From positions 372,001-436,000 of the forward strand of contig NZ_WFKL01000001.1 in assembly GCF_009208105.1 (NCBI RefSeq): a stretch of DNA of 64,000 bases, given 5' to 3'. The DNA is from Rouxiella sp. S1S-2. Lineage in GTDB: Bacteria; Pseudomonadota; Gammaproteobacteria; Enterobacterales; Enterobacteriaceae. The notes beneath the pieces were generated by a model that had not been told where the DNA came from, ran no database searches, and was given only the letters and a program-made list of their open reading frames with translations. Positions 36,031 through 46,154 of this stretch are shown in pieces. Position 1 is the stretch's first letter. Each line of letters opens with the position of its first letter. The position numbers and the translations under genes were made by a program.

Positions 36031-37467
36031 ATGACTCACGCCTCGCAGTTTTATATTGATGGTCAATGGGTTAGTCCCATTACGCCCGCCTGGTTTGACC
36101 TGACGGATCCTTCAACCGAGCGCCAATTTGAGCGGCTTGCGATGGGCGACGCCGCCGACGTTGACCTGGCGGTGGCTGCGGCACGGCGCGCATTGCCGTC
36201 GTTTTCAGCGACTACCGCGGCCGAGCGGCTGGCTCTACTGCAGCGCATTGTCGCGGTTTATGAGCGCCGCTATGAGGAGTTTGCCGAAACGATGCGTCTT
36301 GAAATGGGTTCACCGATTACCTTTTCAAGACAGGGGCAGGCGGCGCGCGGACCTGCGCATTTGAAGGCAATGATTGAGGTGCTAAAAACCTTTCAGTTTG
36401 AGCAACAGCAGGGCACGACAAGACTGCGTCTGGAGCCGGTGGGCGTCTGCGGATTAATCACTCCGTGGAACTGGCCGGTGAACCAAATCGTGGTGAAAAT
36501 TGCGCCTGCACTGGCGGCGGGCTGCACGATGGTGTTGAAACCTAGCGAATATTCACCGCTGACGGCGCTGCTGTTTGCCGAAGTGCTGGAAGAAGCCGGT
36601 GTGCCTGTGGGGGTGTTTAATCTGGTCAACGGTGATGGCCCGCGCGTGGGTGCCGCCCTTGCCGCGCATCCCGACATTGATATGGTGTCGTTTACCGGCT
36701 CAACGCGTGCAGGCATTGAAGTGGCGAAAACGGCCGCTGAAACGGTGAAACGCGTCGCGCAGGAACTGGGCGGTAAATCCGCCAATATTCTGCTCGACGA
36801 CGTTAATTTACCGGACGCCGTGACCCGCGCCGTTGCGGCGTGTTTCACCAACTCCGGCCAATCTTGTTCGATTCCTACGCGCCTGCTGGTGCCGCGCGGC
36901 CTGTTACAGGATGCCGTGCAAATCGCCAAGCGGGCGGCGCTTACCTACCGTTTGGGGCCGACAGACGACCCGGCAACGCAGCTCGGGCCTCTGGTTAACC
37001 GCAACCAGTTTGAGCGGGTGCAAAAGCTGATTCAGCAGGGCATTGATGAAGGCGCTGAACTGGTGACCGGCGGCGTTGGCCGACCTGAGGGATTCACTCA
37101 CGGCTATTACGTCAAGCCAACGGTGTTCAGCGCGGTAACGCCTGAAATGACGCTCGCTCAGGAAGAGATTTTTGGCCCGGTTCTATCGATTATCGCCTAT
37201 GACTCCGAGCCGGAGGCTATCGCGATTGCTAACGGCACTCAATATGGTCTGGCCGCCTATGTTCAGTCTGCCTCGCAGGCGCGAGCCCAAGGTGTGGCAC
37301 GTCAGCTTCGCGCCGGCAATGTGCATGTGAACTATCCTCCCGCCGATTTTCATGCGCCCTTTGGCGGTTATAAACGTTCGGGCAACGGACGCGAGTGGGG
37401 AGAGGCCGGGCTGCGTGAATACCTGGAAATTAAATCGATGGTCGGCTTTGGTCTACCGGAAGCCTGA
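36031..37467 (+). CDS. NAD(P)-dependent aldehyde dehydrogenase
   Basis: Aldehyde dehydrogenase superfamily enzyme, 478 aa. The catalytic Cys279 lies in TNSGQSCSIPTR and the general base Glu245 in QELGGKSANI. The cofactor region includes PWNWPVNQIVVKIAPALAAGC and FTGSTRAG near residue 221. The C-terminal APFGGYKRSGNGREWGEAGLREYLEIKS is standard. The absence of the CoA-type CCxxxx environment argues for a simple acid-forming enzyme. The substrate is unknown. Confidence 0.9.
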   Translation: MTHASQFYIDGQWVSPITPAWFDLTDPSTERQFERLAMGDAADVDLAVAAARRALPSFSATTAAERLALLQRIVAVYERRYEEFAETMRLEMGSPITFSRQGQAARGPAHLKAMIEVLKTFQFEQQQGTTRLRLEPVGVCGLITPWNWPVNQIVVKIAPALAAGCTMVLKPSEYSPLTALLFAEVLEEAGVPVGVFNLVNGDGPRVGAALAAHPDIDMVSFTGSTRAGIEVAKTAAETVKRVAQELGGKSANILLDDVNLPDAVTRAVAACFTNSGQSCSIPTRLLVPRGLLQDAVQIAKRAALTYRLGPTDDPATQLGPLVNRNQFERVQKLIQQGIDEGAELVTGGVGRPEGFTHGYYVKPTVFSAVTPEMTLAQEEIFGPVLSIIAYDSEPEAIAIANGTQYGLAAYVQSASQARAQGVARQLRAGNVHVNYPPADFHAPFGGYKRSGNGREWGEAGLREYLEIKSMVGFGLPEA

Positions 37468-37502
37468 TGCGGGAGGGCAAAAAAATTTGCCTAAATTCAC
37501 TG

Positions 37503-37528
37503 TCATACAATCATACATAAATATGTAT
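37503..37528. promoter_or_regulatory. Second operator-like region with palindrome
   Basis: A tandem TCATACAATCATACA (37503-37517) contains the inverse of the 11-mer seen at 33857. It overlaps a perfect 6-bp palindrome, ATACAT-aaat-ATGTAT (37513-37528). Lying in the 83-nt gap before the gene at 37551, it is a good candidate internal operator/promoter for the GntR regulator of this cluster. Confidence 0.42.
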
Positions 37529-37550
37529 CACGTGCGGCTAAAAGGAAACA

Positions 37551-37949
37551 ATGATGGAAAATAATTCGAGCTTTGAGAAAGGTTTTGCCAACCGAAAAGA
37601 GGTGTTGGGCGCGGCTCACGTCGAGAAGTCGTGGTCCAACGCCGATGAGTTTAATCGCCCGATGCAAAAGCTGGTGACCGAGTACTGTTGGGGCGACATT
37701 TGGGGCGATCCTACGCTGTCGTTTAAAACCCGCAGCATGCTCAATATTGCCATGCTCACTGCGATGAGCCAGCACCATGAGCTGTCGGTACACGTCAGAG
37801 GAGCATTAAACAACGGCGTCAGCAAAGAGGAGATCCGCGCAGTGCTGATGCAGGCGGGTGTTTACTGCGGTGCGCCGCTGGCCTTGGCAGCATTTCGCGT
37901 GGCAAGTGAGGCTATCAAAGCCTGGGAGGAGGAGAAAGCCAAAGCGTGA
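37551..37949 (+). CDS. Carboxymuconolactone decarboxylase-like protein
   Basis: CMD/AhpD-superfamily protein of 132 aa, closest in layout to gamma-carboxymuconolactone decarboxylase (PcaC). It has WGDPTLSFKTRSMLNIAMLTAMSQHHELSVHVRGALNNGVSKEEIRAVLMQ with the expected histidines, and no AhpD CxxC, so a peroxidase role is unlikely. PcaC acts in protocatechuate breakdown, but no other pca genes are here. Two adjacent ATGs (37551, 37554) follow AAGGA. It is preceded by an operator-like palindrome and may have its own promoter. Confidence 0.85.
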   Translation: MMENNSSFEKGFANRKEVLGAAHVEKSWSNADEFNRPMQKLVTEYCWGDIWGDPTLSFKTRSMLNIAMLTAMSQHHELSVHVRGALNNGVSKEEIRAVLMQAGVYCGAPLALAAFRVASEAIKAWEEEKAKA

Positions 37950-38118
37950 TGTTTCGGGCATAAGCACTTTATTTAGCCAACACCGGCAGTCAGCTGAGGG
38001 GGCATAAGTCTCGTCAGCAAACGTCTTACCTGCATTGCCTGCCCGTCTGGCTCACGCCCGACGGTTCCCTACACACGCATCCATAAGAGATGCGGCAATA
38101 AAGAGACTGGAGACTGAA

Positions 38119-39465
38119 ATGGAAACTCTGACCGCACAAGTCGGCGCCCATCGCGCCGAAAGCGAGCAATCCATTGATGTAAAAAGGAAGAGTGCGATTA
38201 AAGGCGCTTTCTTTTCTGAATACATCGATATGTTTGATATTTACCTGCCGGTGGTCGCTCTCTCGCCGGTGCTGTTTTACTTCCAGCCGCCCAATCTATC
38301 AAGCGGTACTGAGACCATTCTCGCCTCGCTGGTGTTTATCACCACACTGCTCGGAAGACCGCTGGGTGCGCTGCTATTTGGCATCATGGCTGACAGCATC
38401 GGGCGGCGCAAAGCGTCTATTTATTCGGTCTCCGGCTTTGGGGTGGTGACGCTGCTGATAGCCTGCTTGCCGGGCTATCAGACCCTCGGAATTGGTGCTT
38501 ACGTGTTGCTGGTGCTACTGCGCTTTATCGACGGGATTTTTCTCGGCGGGGGCTACACCGGTGCGATGCCGCTGGCGATTGAATACTCGAAAAAACATCA
38601 GCGGGGATTCGTCGGTGGCTTGATTATCAGCGGATTCCCGGCCGCCTACGTCAGCATCAATCTGGTCACTATGCTGGTGTTCTTCCTGTTTCCACTTAAT
38701 GGGCTGAATTCACCCTATGTGCAATGGGGCTGGCGTATACCCTTTATCATCGGCGGCGTACTGGCGGCCTTTTTAGCGCTTTATTATATATTTAAGGTCA
38801 AGGAATCGGAAATTTGGGAAAGCGAAACCGGCGGTGAAAAGCGCGAAAAACTGGCGTTAACCGATCTGCTGCGTGGCAAAAGTGGGCGTAACCTGCTGCA
38901 GGTATTGCTGATGATGAGTGGTTTCTGGCTGACGCAAAATATTATCACCATCTATCTGCCGACCGGCCTGCTGGTGCATACCCTGCACCTCAGCGGTTTT
39001 GAGATGACCTCGACACTGCTTATCACCTACTGCGTACTGTTTTTCAGCTACATCGGCTCAGGCATGCTGGGCCAGAAAATTGGCCGCCGACGCTTTTTCC
39101 TGATTGCCGGTCCGCTGATTGCCGTGCTGGGGTCGGCGCTGCTCTATGTGCTGACCACCGTTCCCGGCCTGTCGCTGGGCACCATTATGCTGCTGGTGGG
39201 CGTATTGGCCGTGCTGGTGACCTCACCGTGGGGCGTGATCGTGACTTACATCAACGAGCGTTTCGTTACTGATGTGCGCGCCACCGGCTTTGGCATGGGC
39301 TTTAGCCTGTCGGTCATTATTCCCTCTTTCTATGCGTTTTATATGGATTGGCTCAGCGCGCTGATGCCGCTGGCACTGACTTCGGTGGTGCTGCTGGCGC
39401 TGGGCGCGGTGATAGGTACCCTCGGTGCCTATATGGGACCAGAAACCAAAGACGTCGATTTTTAA
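38119..39465 (+). CDS. MFS transporter of the catabolic cluster
   Basis: Major facilitator of 448 aa from the ATG at 38119, which follows GGAG by 6 nt. Twelve helices are visible; the loop 2-3 motif reads GIMADSIGRRKASIYSVSG, and FLGGGYTGAMPLAIEYSKKHQRG marks helices 4-5, as in the metabolite/sugar-acid symporter group. The N-terminus IKGAFFSEYIDMFDIYLPVVALSPVLFYF is typical of organic-acid carriers. From context it probably imports the cluster's substrate. Confidence 0.87.
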   Translation: METLTAQVGAHRAESEQSIDVKRKSAIKGAFFSEYIDMFDIYLPVVALSPVLFYFQPPNLSSGTETILASLVFITTLLGRPLGALLFGIMADSIGRRKASIYSVSGFGVVTLLIACLPGYQTLGIGAYVLLVLLRFIDGIFLGGGYTGAMPLAIEYSKKHQRGFVGGLIISGFPAAYVSINLVTMLVFFLFPLNGLNSPYVQWGWRIPFIIGGVLAAFLALYYIFKVKESEIWESETGGEKREKLALTDLLRGKSGRNLLQVLLMMSGFWLTQNIITIYLPTGLLVHTLHLSGFEMTSTLLITYCVLFFSYIGSGMLGQKIGRRRFFLIAGPLIAVLGSALLYVLTTVPGLSLGTIMLLVGVLAVLVTSPWGVIVTYINERFVTDVRATGFGMGFSLSVIIPSFYAFYMDWLSALMPLALTSVVLLALGAVIGTLGAYMGPETKDVDF

Positions 39466-39486
39466 ACTATTTATGGAGAGTCCCTG

Positions 39487-40386
39487 ATGAATACCGAGCG
39501 TATTGGATTTATAGGTTTGGGAAATATGGGCGGGCGCATGACGCGTTGCCTGGTTGATGCCGGAATAAACGTGCTGGGTTTTGACCCCGTGGCAGAACGC
39601 GCCGCCGCCGCGGGTGCCAGCGCTGCCGCGTCGTTGGCCGATGTGATGGGTTATGCCGACGTTGTCATGCTCTCGCTGCCCGACAGCAAGGTGGTGGAGT
39701 CGGTGGTTGAGAGCGAAAATGGCATTCTGGCGCACTGCCATCGCGGGCAAACGGTGATTGATCTCAGCACCGCCGCTGCCAGCTCGACCGTTCGCCTGCA
39801 CGGCCTGTTTGCCGCCAAAGGCGTCTTCTACATCGACGCCGGTATTTCGGGCGGTGCCGCCGCGGCTGAAAAAGGGGCCTTAACGTTGATGGTGGGCGGT
39901 GACGCGCAGGCGATAGACGCCATAGAGTGGGCTTTCAAGCCGATTGCTGCCAAGGTCATTGCAATGGGCGGCAGCGGCAGCGGGCACACCACCAAGCTGC
40001 TGAACAATTTCCTCAACGCCGTGAGCCTCGCCGCCACCGCCGAAGTGATGGTGGCTGGGAAAAAAGCCGGGCTGGACCTGCACCGCCTGCTCGACGTACT
40101 TAACAGCAGCAGCGGGGTCAACTTCGCCACTCTGAATCGTTTCCCCAAAATTGTTGACGGCGATTACCTCGAAGGCGGCCTGACGGGCAAGCTGATGACC
40201 AAAGACGTGGCGCTTTACGTCGACCGCGTGCGCGAGCTGGGCGTGGTGTCGCTCAATGCGTCGGGTCCACTGGCGAGCTTTGGCCTGGCCACCTCGCTCG
40301 GCTACGGCGATGTCATCAGCAATCGGGTGGTTGACGCGATTGGCGACGTGTCCGGCGGTGTTCGCCTGCATGATAAATCAAACTAA
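39487..40386 (+). CDS. Beta-hydroxyacid dehydrogenase (3-hydroxyisobutyrate dehydrogenase family), copy 2
   Basis: Second family member in the cluster, 299 aa. IGFIGLGNMGGRMTR carries GLGNMG at residues 11-16; DAGISGGAAAAEKGALTLMVGG is the substrate loop, and the catalytic lysine lies in GHTTKLLNNFLNA near 172. It differs enough from the copy at 35141 that the two probably act on different intermediates rather than being a recent duplication. It lies 21 nt after the permease gene and 14 nt before the cupin. Confidence 0.88.
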   Translation: MNTERIGFIGLGNMGGRMTRCLVDAGINVLGFDPVAERAAAAGASAAASLADVMGYADVVMLSLPDSKVVESVVESENGILAHCHRGQTVIDLSTAAASSTVRLHGLFAAKGVFYIDAGISGGAAAAEKGALTLMVGGDAQAIDAIEWAFKPIAAKVIAMGGSGSGHTTKLLNNFLNAVSLAATAEVMVAGKKAGLDLHRLLDVLNSSSGVNFATLNRFPKIVDGDYLEGGLTGKLMTKDVALYVDRVRELGVVSLNASGPLASFGLATSLGYGDVISNRVVDAIGDVSGGVRLHDKSN

Positions 40387-40400
40387 ATGGGAGAAGGGCA

Positions 40401-40805
40401 ATGAAAGTATTTCGTGGCAGGGCTGAAGGGGTGATTTCAGAGCAGCGCAGCAGCACCTTTAGCGGAGAAGTCTGGGGCGATCCGGTGATGCCAACCACCG
40501 ATGACGTGACCATCAATAGCGTATTTTTCGCCCCCGGCGGGCGCACTTACTGGCATACCCATCAGCAGGGACAAATCCTGCAGGTGGTGTCGGGCAGCGG
40601 TTGGGTCTGCGTCGACGGTGAGCCACCCCAAGCCATACGCCAGGGCGACACGGTATGGATACCGGCGGACGAGCGTCACTGGCACGGAGCCGGTAAAGAC
40701 AGTTTTATGCTGCATACCGCGACATCGCTTGGCAAGACTGTGTGGCAGGAAGAAGTCGCGGAGGAGGTGTATCAGCGGGCAATAAAAGGAGGGAATGCGT
40801 CATGA
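40401..40805 (+). CDS. Cupin-domain protein
   Basis: Single-domain cupin of 134 aa. The metal-binding motif 1 reads YWHTHQQGQILQVVSGSGWVCVDGE and motif 2 is DTVWIPADERHWHGA, giving three histidines and a glutamine as likely metal ligands. Such small cupins commonly occur beside carboxymuconolactone decarboxylase-like proteins in catabolic operons; roles range from isomerase to dioxygenase. The stop overlaps the next start (ATGA). Confidence 0.85.
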   Translation: MKVFRGRAEGVISEQRSSTFSGEVWGDPVMPTTDDVTINSVFFAPGGRTYWHTHQQGQILQVVSGSGWVCVDGEPPQAIRQGDTVWIPADERHWHGAGKDSFMLHTATSLGKTVWQEEVAEEVYQRAIKGGNAS

Positions 40806-41596
40806 ATCTTACTCAACAGCAGCAACAGGTTAAGGCGGCATTTATTCAGCAACATCAAACCTGGGACGCACAGTGGGAAAGCCTGCTACGTCAAGATGCT
40901 GACTTTGTCGCCGGGTATCTTAAATTTTCTGCGGTACCGTGGAAGAAAAATTATCTTGAAAACAAGGTGAAAGCGTTTGTGGCGCTGAGTGCCAGCGTGG
41001 CCTCGACGCACATTTATCTGCCCGGTATTGCGCAGCATTTACGCGCTGCGGTGGCGTTTGGTGCCACACAGCAGGAGCTGACTGAGGTGCTGGAGTTGAC
41101 CAGCACGCTCGGCATTCACGCCGCGAATATCGGCGTGCCGCTGCTGCTTGAGGTGCTGGAAGAAGAAGGGCTGCGTCACGGACCCGAGCCGCTTGATGCC
41201 CGGCGGGAAACGCTGAAACAGGCATTTGTCGACAATCGTGGCTATTGGCATGCCTCTTGGGACGGGCTGCTGGAGCTGGACCCCGAACTGTTTGAAGCCT
41301 ATATAGAATTCTCATCGGTACCTTGGCGTACCGGCGTGTTGGCACCCAAGATAAAAGAGCTGATTTACTGCGCTTTCGACGCCTCGGCGACCCATCTTTA
41401 TCAGCAGGGGCTTAAGCTACACATGCGCAACGCCATTAATTATGGTGCCACTAAAGAGGAAATAATGGAGGTGCTGGAGATTGTCAGCGTGATTGGTATT
41501 CACGGCGCGGCGGTGGCGGCTCCCTTGGTTGAACAGGCGCTGGCGCAGGCGCAGGCTGCGCTCTTTACGCCAGCGGCCCATTCCCAGGCGTCGTGA
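40802..41596 (+). CDS. Tandem carboxymuconolactone decarboxylase-like protein
   Basis: 264 aa built of two similar CMD/AhpD-like halves. Half 1 has YLKFSAVPWKKNYL and HLRAAVAFGATQQELTEVLE; half 2 has YIEFSSVPWRTGVL and HMRNAINYGATKEEIMEVLE. Neither half has a CxxC. The internal duplication would replace a homodimer with a fused pair. The ATG at 40802 overlaps the cupin stop by 4 nt, so the two are translationally coupled. Its function is unknown. Confidence 0.85.
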   Translation: MNLTQQQQQVKAAFIQQHQTWDAQWESLLRQDADFVAGYLKFSAVPWKKNYLENKVKAFVALSASVASTHIYLPGIAQHLRAAVAFGATQQELTEVLELTSTLGIHAANIGVPLLLEVLEEEGLRHGPEPLDARRETLKQAFVDNRGYWHASWDGLLELDPELFEAYIEFSSVPWRTGVLAPKIKELIYCAFDASATHLYQQGLKLHMRNAINYGATKEEIMEVLEIVSVIGIHGAAVAAPLVEQALAQAQAALFTPAAHSQAS

Positions 41597-41678
41597 GGGT
41601 TAAAAGATAGGCATCGCTTTTCACCAGACAGGCCGCTATGATGAGGGTAACTTAAATTTGTCGGACAGGAATACAATC

Positions 41679-42350
41679 ATGTCTTCAGATATCGGCCTGG
41701 TGCGGCCTGAAACGCTGCGTTTTCAGGTAGAAAATGCGTTACGACAAGCGATCATTAACGGCCGATTTGTCCCCGGAGAGAGGTTGATTGAGCGCGAACT
41801 TTGCGAAACGCTGGGTGTGAGCCGCACGTCAATCCGTGAAGCTTTGCGCAAGCTCGAAGCCGAAAAGCTGGTGGATATTGTTCCGCATAAAGGTCCGATC
41901 GTTGCCACCATTTCGGTGAAAGAGGCGACGGACCTCTATGCGCTGCGCGGCCTGCTGGAAGGCTTTGTCGCACGCGAGTTTTCGCAGTGCGCCAGCGATG
42001 CCGATATAGCTAAGTTTGGCGCTGCCGCCCAGGCGCTGCGTAAAGCTGGACTGGCGCAGGATCAGGCCAGTGTGTTGCAGGCCAAAAATGCGCTTTACGG
42101 CATCATGCTTGAGCGCTGCGGCAACGAGCTGGTCAAAGAAGCGCTGACCAGCCTGCATTCGCGGGTCAATTTGCTGCGGGCCACCTCGCTGATGCACCCC
42201 GACCGCCTGCCTCATAGCCTGCAAGAGATTGACTCTTTGTATCAGGCAATCAAGGCGCGCGACGGTGACGGCGCAGAAAAGGCCGCGCGATTGCATGTGG
42301 CCAATGCGCAGACCGTTGCGCTGCAAATGCTCAGTAAGGCCGAGTCCTAG
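41679..42350 (+). CDS. GntR-family (FCD) transcriptional regulator
   Basis: FadR/FCD-type GntR regulator, 223 aa from the ATG at 41679, which has AGGA 8 nt upstream; a TTG at 41658 is less likely. The winged HTH covers about residues 9-75 (ALRQAIINGRFVPGERLIERELCETLGVSRTSIREALRKLEAEKLV). The FCD domain follows (LYALRGLLEGFVAREF; H in LLRATSLMHPD and RLHVANAQTV), where histidines bind a metal and an organic acid ligand. As the last gene of the catabolic cluster it probably controls it, through the sites at 33846 and 37503. Confidence 0.88.
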   Translation: MSSDIGLVRPETLRFQVENALRQAIINGRFVPGERLIERELCETLGVSRTSIREALRKLEAEKLVDIVPHKGPIVATISVKEATDLYALRGLLEGFVAREFSQCASDADIAKFGAAAQALRKAGLAQDQASVLQAKNALYGIMLERCGNELVKEALTSLHSRVNLLRATSLMHPDRLPHSLQEIDSLYQAIKARDGDGAEKAARLHVANAQTVALQMLSKAES

Positions 42351-43612
42351 GCTCGGCGTTTACTGAGTAAGCGACAAAACAGTGCGGCGACCAGCAGTGA
42401 GGGCACCGTTGCGCCAAGATTTGGGTAAAATTGTGCAATCAAATGATAGGTCACGATGCCGATAACCCAGGCGCTCAGCGCTCGCCAGTTCATATTGCTT
42501 TCAGCGGGCTGGCGATGGCGCAGAATGAAATAGTGCATTAGCACTACCCCAAACAACGGAGCGAAAACCGATCCTATCAGCAGCAGGAAGTTCTCGTATC
42601 TGTCGAGCGGAATACCCCAGGCAATCAGTGTACAAATCAGGCCCACTCCCCAACTGAGCTTGCCGATGCTGATACTTTTAGGAAGCAGCGTAGCACCAGA
42701 AAGCGCCGCCGAGTGAATGTCGGCAAACGTATTTTCGTGTTCATCAACCAAAATAAGCAGCAGCGGAATACCCAGCGCCACGCCGGAGAGTGCCAGCAAT
42801 AATGCATTACTGTCTGCCGAGCTGACAAATGCCAGCGTGTAGGCGGCACCCAGCGCCATCATCCACAGGCTGCCGAGGAAAAACCCGCAGGCGGTGCCCA
42901 GGAAGTTCTGCCGTGAGGATTTGCCAAAGCGCGTGTAGTCAGACACCAGCGGCAACCAGGACAGCGCCATTGACACCACAATGTCGCAGGCCAGCGCAAA
43001 CGGCATGCTGCCGTCCCCGGCCTTGTGCCACAGCGTACTCAGCGACGCGTGCTGGAACAAATTCACGGTCAACCAGATACAACTGCCTATCAGCAACCAA
43101 ATCCCCCAGCGACGCAGCACCACGCGGATAAACGCCAGCGGCCCGCACACCGCCAGCAGCGTAGCGACAAAACCAAAAATCAGGGTCCACAGCGTAGGAT
43201 TAGCCCAGAAGCTTTGTGCGCCCCAGGCCTGCTTGGCCAATAGACTGGCGGCGTCGCGCATGACCACAATCTCAAAGGCACCCCAGCCGATTAGCTGCAA
43301 GATATTAAACAGCGCGGGCAGGGCGATGCCTTTTTTTCCCAGACTTAGCGTGAGTGAGGACATCGACGACAGGCCCGTTTGTCCGCCAATCACCCCAACC
43401 AGAGCGAGCAGTATTACGCCAACCAGCGTGCCGGTAAAAATCGCCAACAGTGATCCTGCCATCCCCAGTCCGGGAGCCAAAATGGCACCGGCCTGCAGTA
43501 CCATCAGCCCCATTCCCAGAGAGAACCAGAGTGAAAATAAGTCACGCCAGCCCAGCACGCGGGTTTCGGCAGATACGGGCCGGGCTGGCGTGTAAATACT
43601 ATTGTTTTTCAT
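42347..43612 (-). CDS. NCS1-family purine/pyrimidine-type permease (CytX-like)
   Basis: Nucleobase:cation symporter-1 type permease, 421 aa from the ATG at 43612. About twelve hydrophobic segments are visible. Motifs include FSLGMGLMVLQAGAILAPGLGMAGSLLAIF and SWLPLVSDYTRFGKSSRQN, the latter conserved in cytosine and hydroxymethylpyrimidine permeases. CytX is a predicted hydroxymethylpyrimidine transporter usually under a TPP riboswitch, but I see no thi-box upstream, so the substrate remains open. No clear ribosome binding site is visible. The stop overlaps the gntR stop at the palindrome CTAG. Confidence 0.8.
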   Translation of the reverse strand: MKNNSIYTPARPVSAETRVLGWRDLFSLWFSLGMGLMVLQAGAILAPGLGMAGSLLAIFTGTLVGVILLALVGVIGGQTGLSSMSSLTLSLGKKGIALPALFNILQLIGWGAFEIVVMRDAASLLAKQAWGAQSFWANPTLWTLIFGFVATLLAVCGPLAFIRVVLRRWGIWLLIGSCIWLTVNLFQHASLSTLWHKAGDGSMPFALACDIVVSMALSWLPLVSDYTRFGKSSRQNFLGTACGFFLGSLWMMALGAAYTLAFVSSADSNALLLALSGVALGIPLLLILVDEHENTFADIHSAALSGATLLPKSISIGKLSWGVGLICTLIAWGIPLDRYENFLLLIGSVFAPLFGVVLMHYFILRHRQPAESNMNWRALSAWVIGIVTYHLIAQFYPNLGATVPSLLVAALFCRLLSKRRA

Positions 43613-43695
43613 GTGGTTAATGCCATTATCATGCAGAGCGCATTTTATAGCACACTCTTTGTGCCAGAGTGATGACAAGCGCACTTTTTGGTCAG

Positions 43696-44409
43696 CTACT
43701 CTTTTTTTGCGGGCTGCGGGCCAAGTCCACCAAGCAACAGCGCCACGACGTGTTTGGCTAAATGTGTCGTATCTGGCCGCTTACCTGACGCCCCCTTGGA
43801 CACGCGCGACGAGGCAATCGGGAAAAAAGTCAGTCCAAACAGTGTGAAGATAATTAAATCAGGGTTTAAATCGGCGTTAAGTTTTCCCTCCTCCTGCCAG
43901 CGGGCAAGGCAGCGCAGCGATTCGTTACGCCGGTTGTCACCGTAGCGCTGGTCCATGCGCTGCTTAAGCAGGCCGCTTTCGCTCATAATTTCCCGCACCC
44001 ACAGGGGGGCAAACCAGGCGTGTTCGACCGAGATGGCAATAAACTGCTCGGCCAGTTGGGTAATTGCCGCAACCGGATCGTGGGAAGAGTCCTGAAACAG
44101 GTTGCTGAAGGAGGCGCGTATTGGCATAAAACGCTCCTCAATCAGTACGTCGAGCAGTTGCTCGCGGGTATTAAAATAGTAATGAAGCATCGCAGGAGTG
44201 ACACCGGCTTCGCGGGCAATCGCGGTCAGCGGTGTATCGGCAATTCCCTTGCGAGCAAACATCTCCAGCGCAGTTTCCAGCAGCAGTGCGCGGCGTTCCG
44301 CACCTTTTGCTACACCTCTAGGTCGCCCTGGTCGACGGGGTAAAGTCGCTGATTTTTCAGACAATGGGTCCTGTTGCTGCAAGATTTTTTCAGATTCTTT
44401 ACTGTTCAT
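43696..44409 (-). CDS. TetR-family repressor
   Basis: TetR/AcrR-type regulator, 237 aa. The HTH lies at about residues 45-90 (LLETALEMFARKGIADTPLTAIAREAGVTPAMLHYYFNTREQLLDVLI) after an arginine-rich RRPGRPRG tail that contacts the minor groove. The C-terminal domain binds a ligand. It is divergent from a drug exporter gene with a perfect 26-bp palindrome between them, the classic layout for a repressor of its own gene and the exporter. Confidence 0.88.
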   Translation of the reverse strand: MNSKESEKILQQQDPLSEKSATLPRRPGRPRGVAKGAERRALLLETALEMFARKGIADTPLTAIAREAGVTPAMLHYYFNTREQLLDVLIEERFMPIRASFSNLFQDSSHDPVAAITQLAEQFIAISVEHAWFAPLWVREIMSESGLLKQRMDQRYGDNRRNESLRCLARWQEEGKLNADLNPDLIIFTLFGLTFFPIASSRVSKGASGKRPDTTHLAKHVVALLLGGLGPQPAKKE

Positions 44410-44450
44410 GATGTCATCGTACCCATTGACCGGAAGGGAAGTAAACTCAT

Positions 44451-46012
<1,562 letters not shown>

Positions 46013-46154
46013 TCGCACTTTGTGAATGAATTGGGCGGAAATTATTCATCAAAATCAACTAAGCTGAGTATCTTAACGTTTTTTCTTGTTTGGACTGGAG
46101 CAGGACCGCTCCGGATGCCCATATTTGAATAACAGCAGGATATGAGAGGCTCGT

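Noticed and set aside
36393..36929. Long antisense open frame inside the aldehyde dehydrogenase gene
   Set aside because: It is a shadow of the high-GC third codon positions of the real gene, with no start signal or recognisable domain.
41829..42326. Antisense open frame of 165 codons across the GntR gene
   Set aside because: It overlaps a well-defined HTH/FCD regulator on the other strand and shows no domain or ribosome binding site.
43613..43695. Possible TPP riboswitch before the CytX-like permease
   Set aside because: The gap is only 83 nt and the conserved thi-box elements are not visible; the permease substrate is therefore left open.
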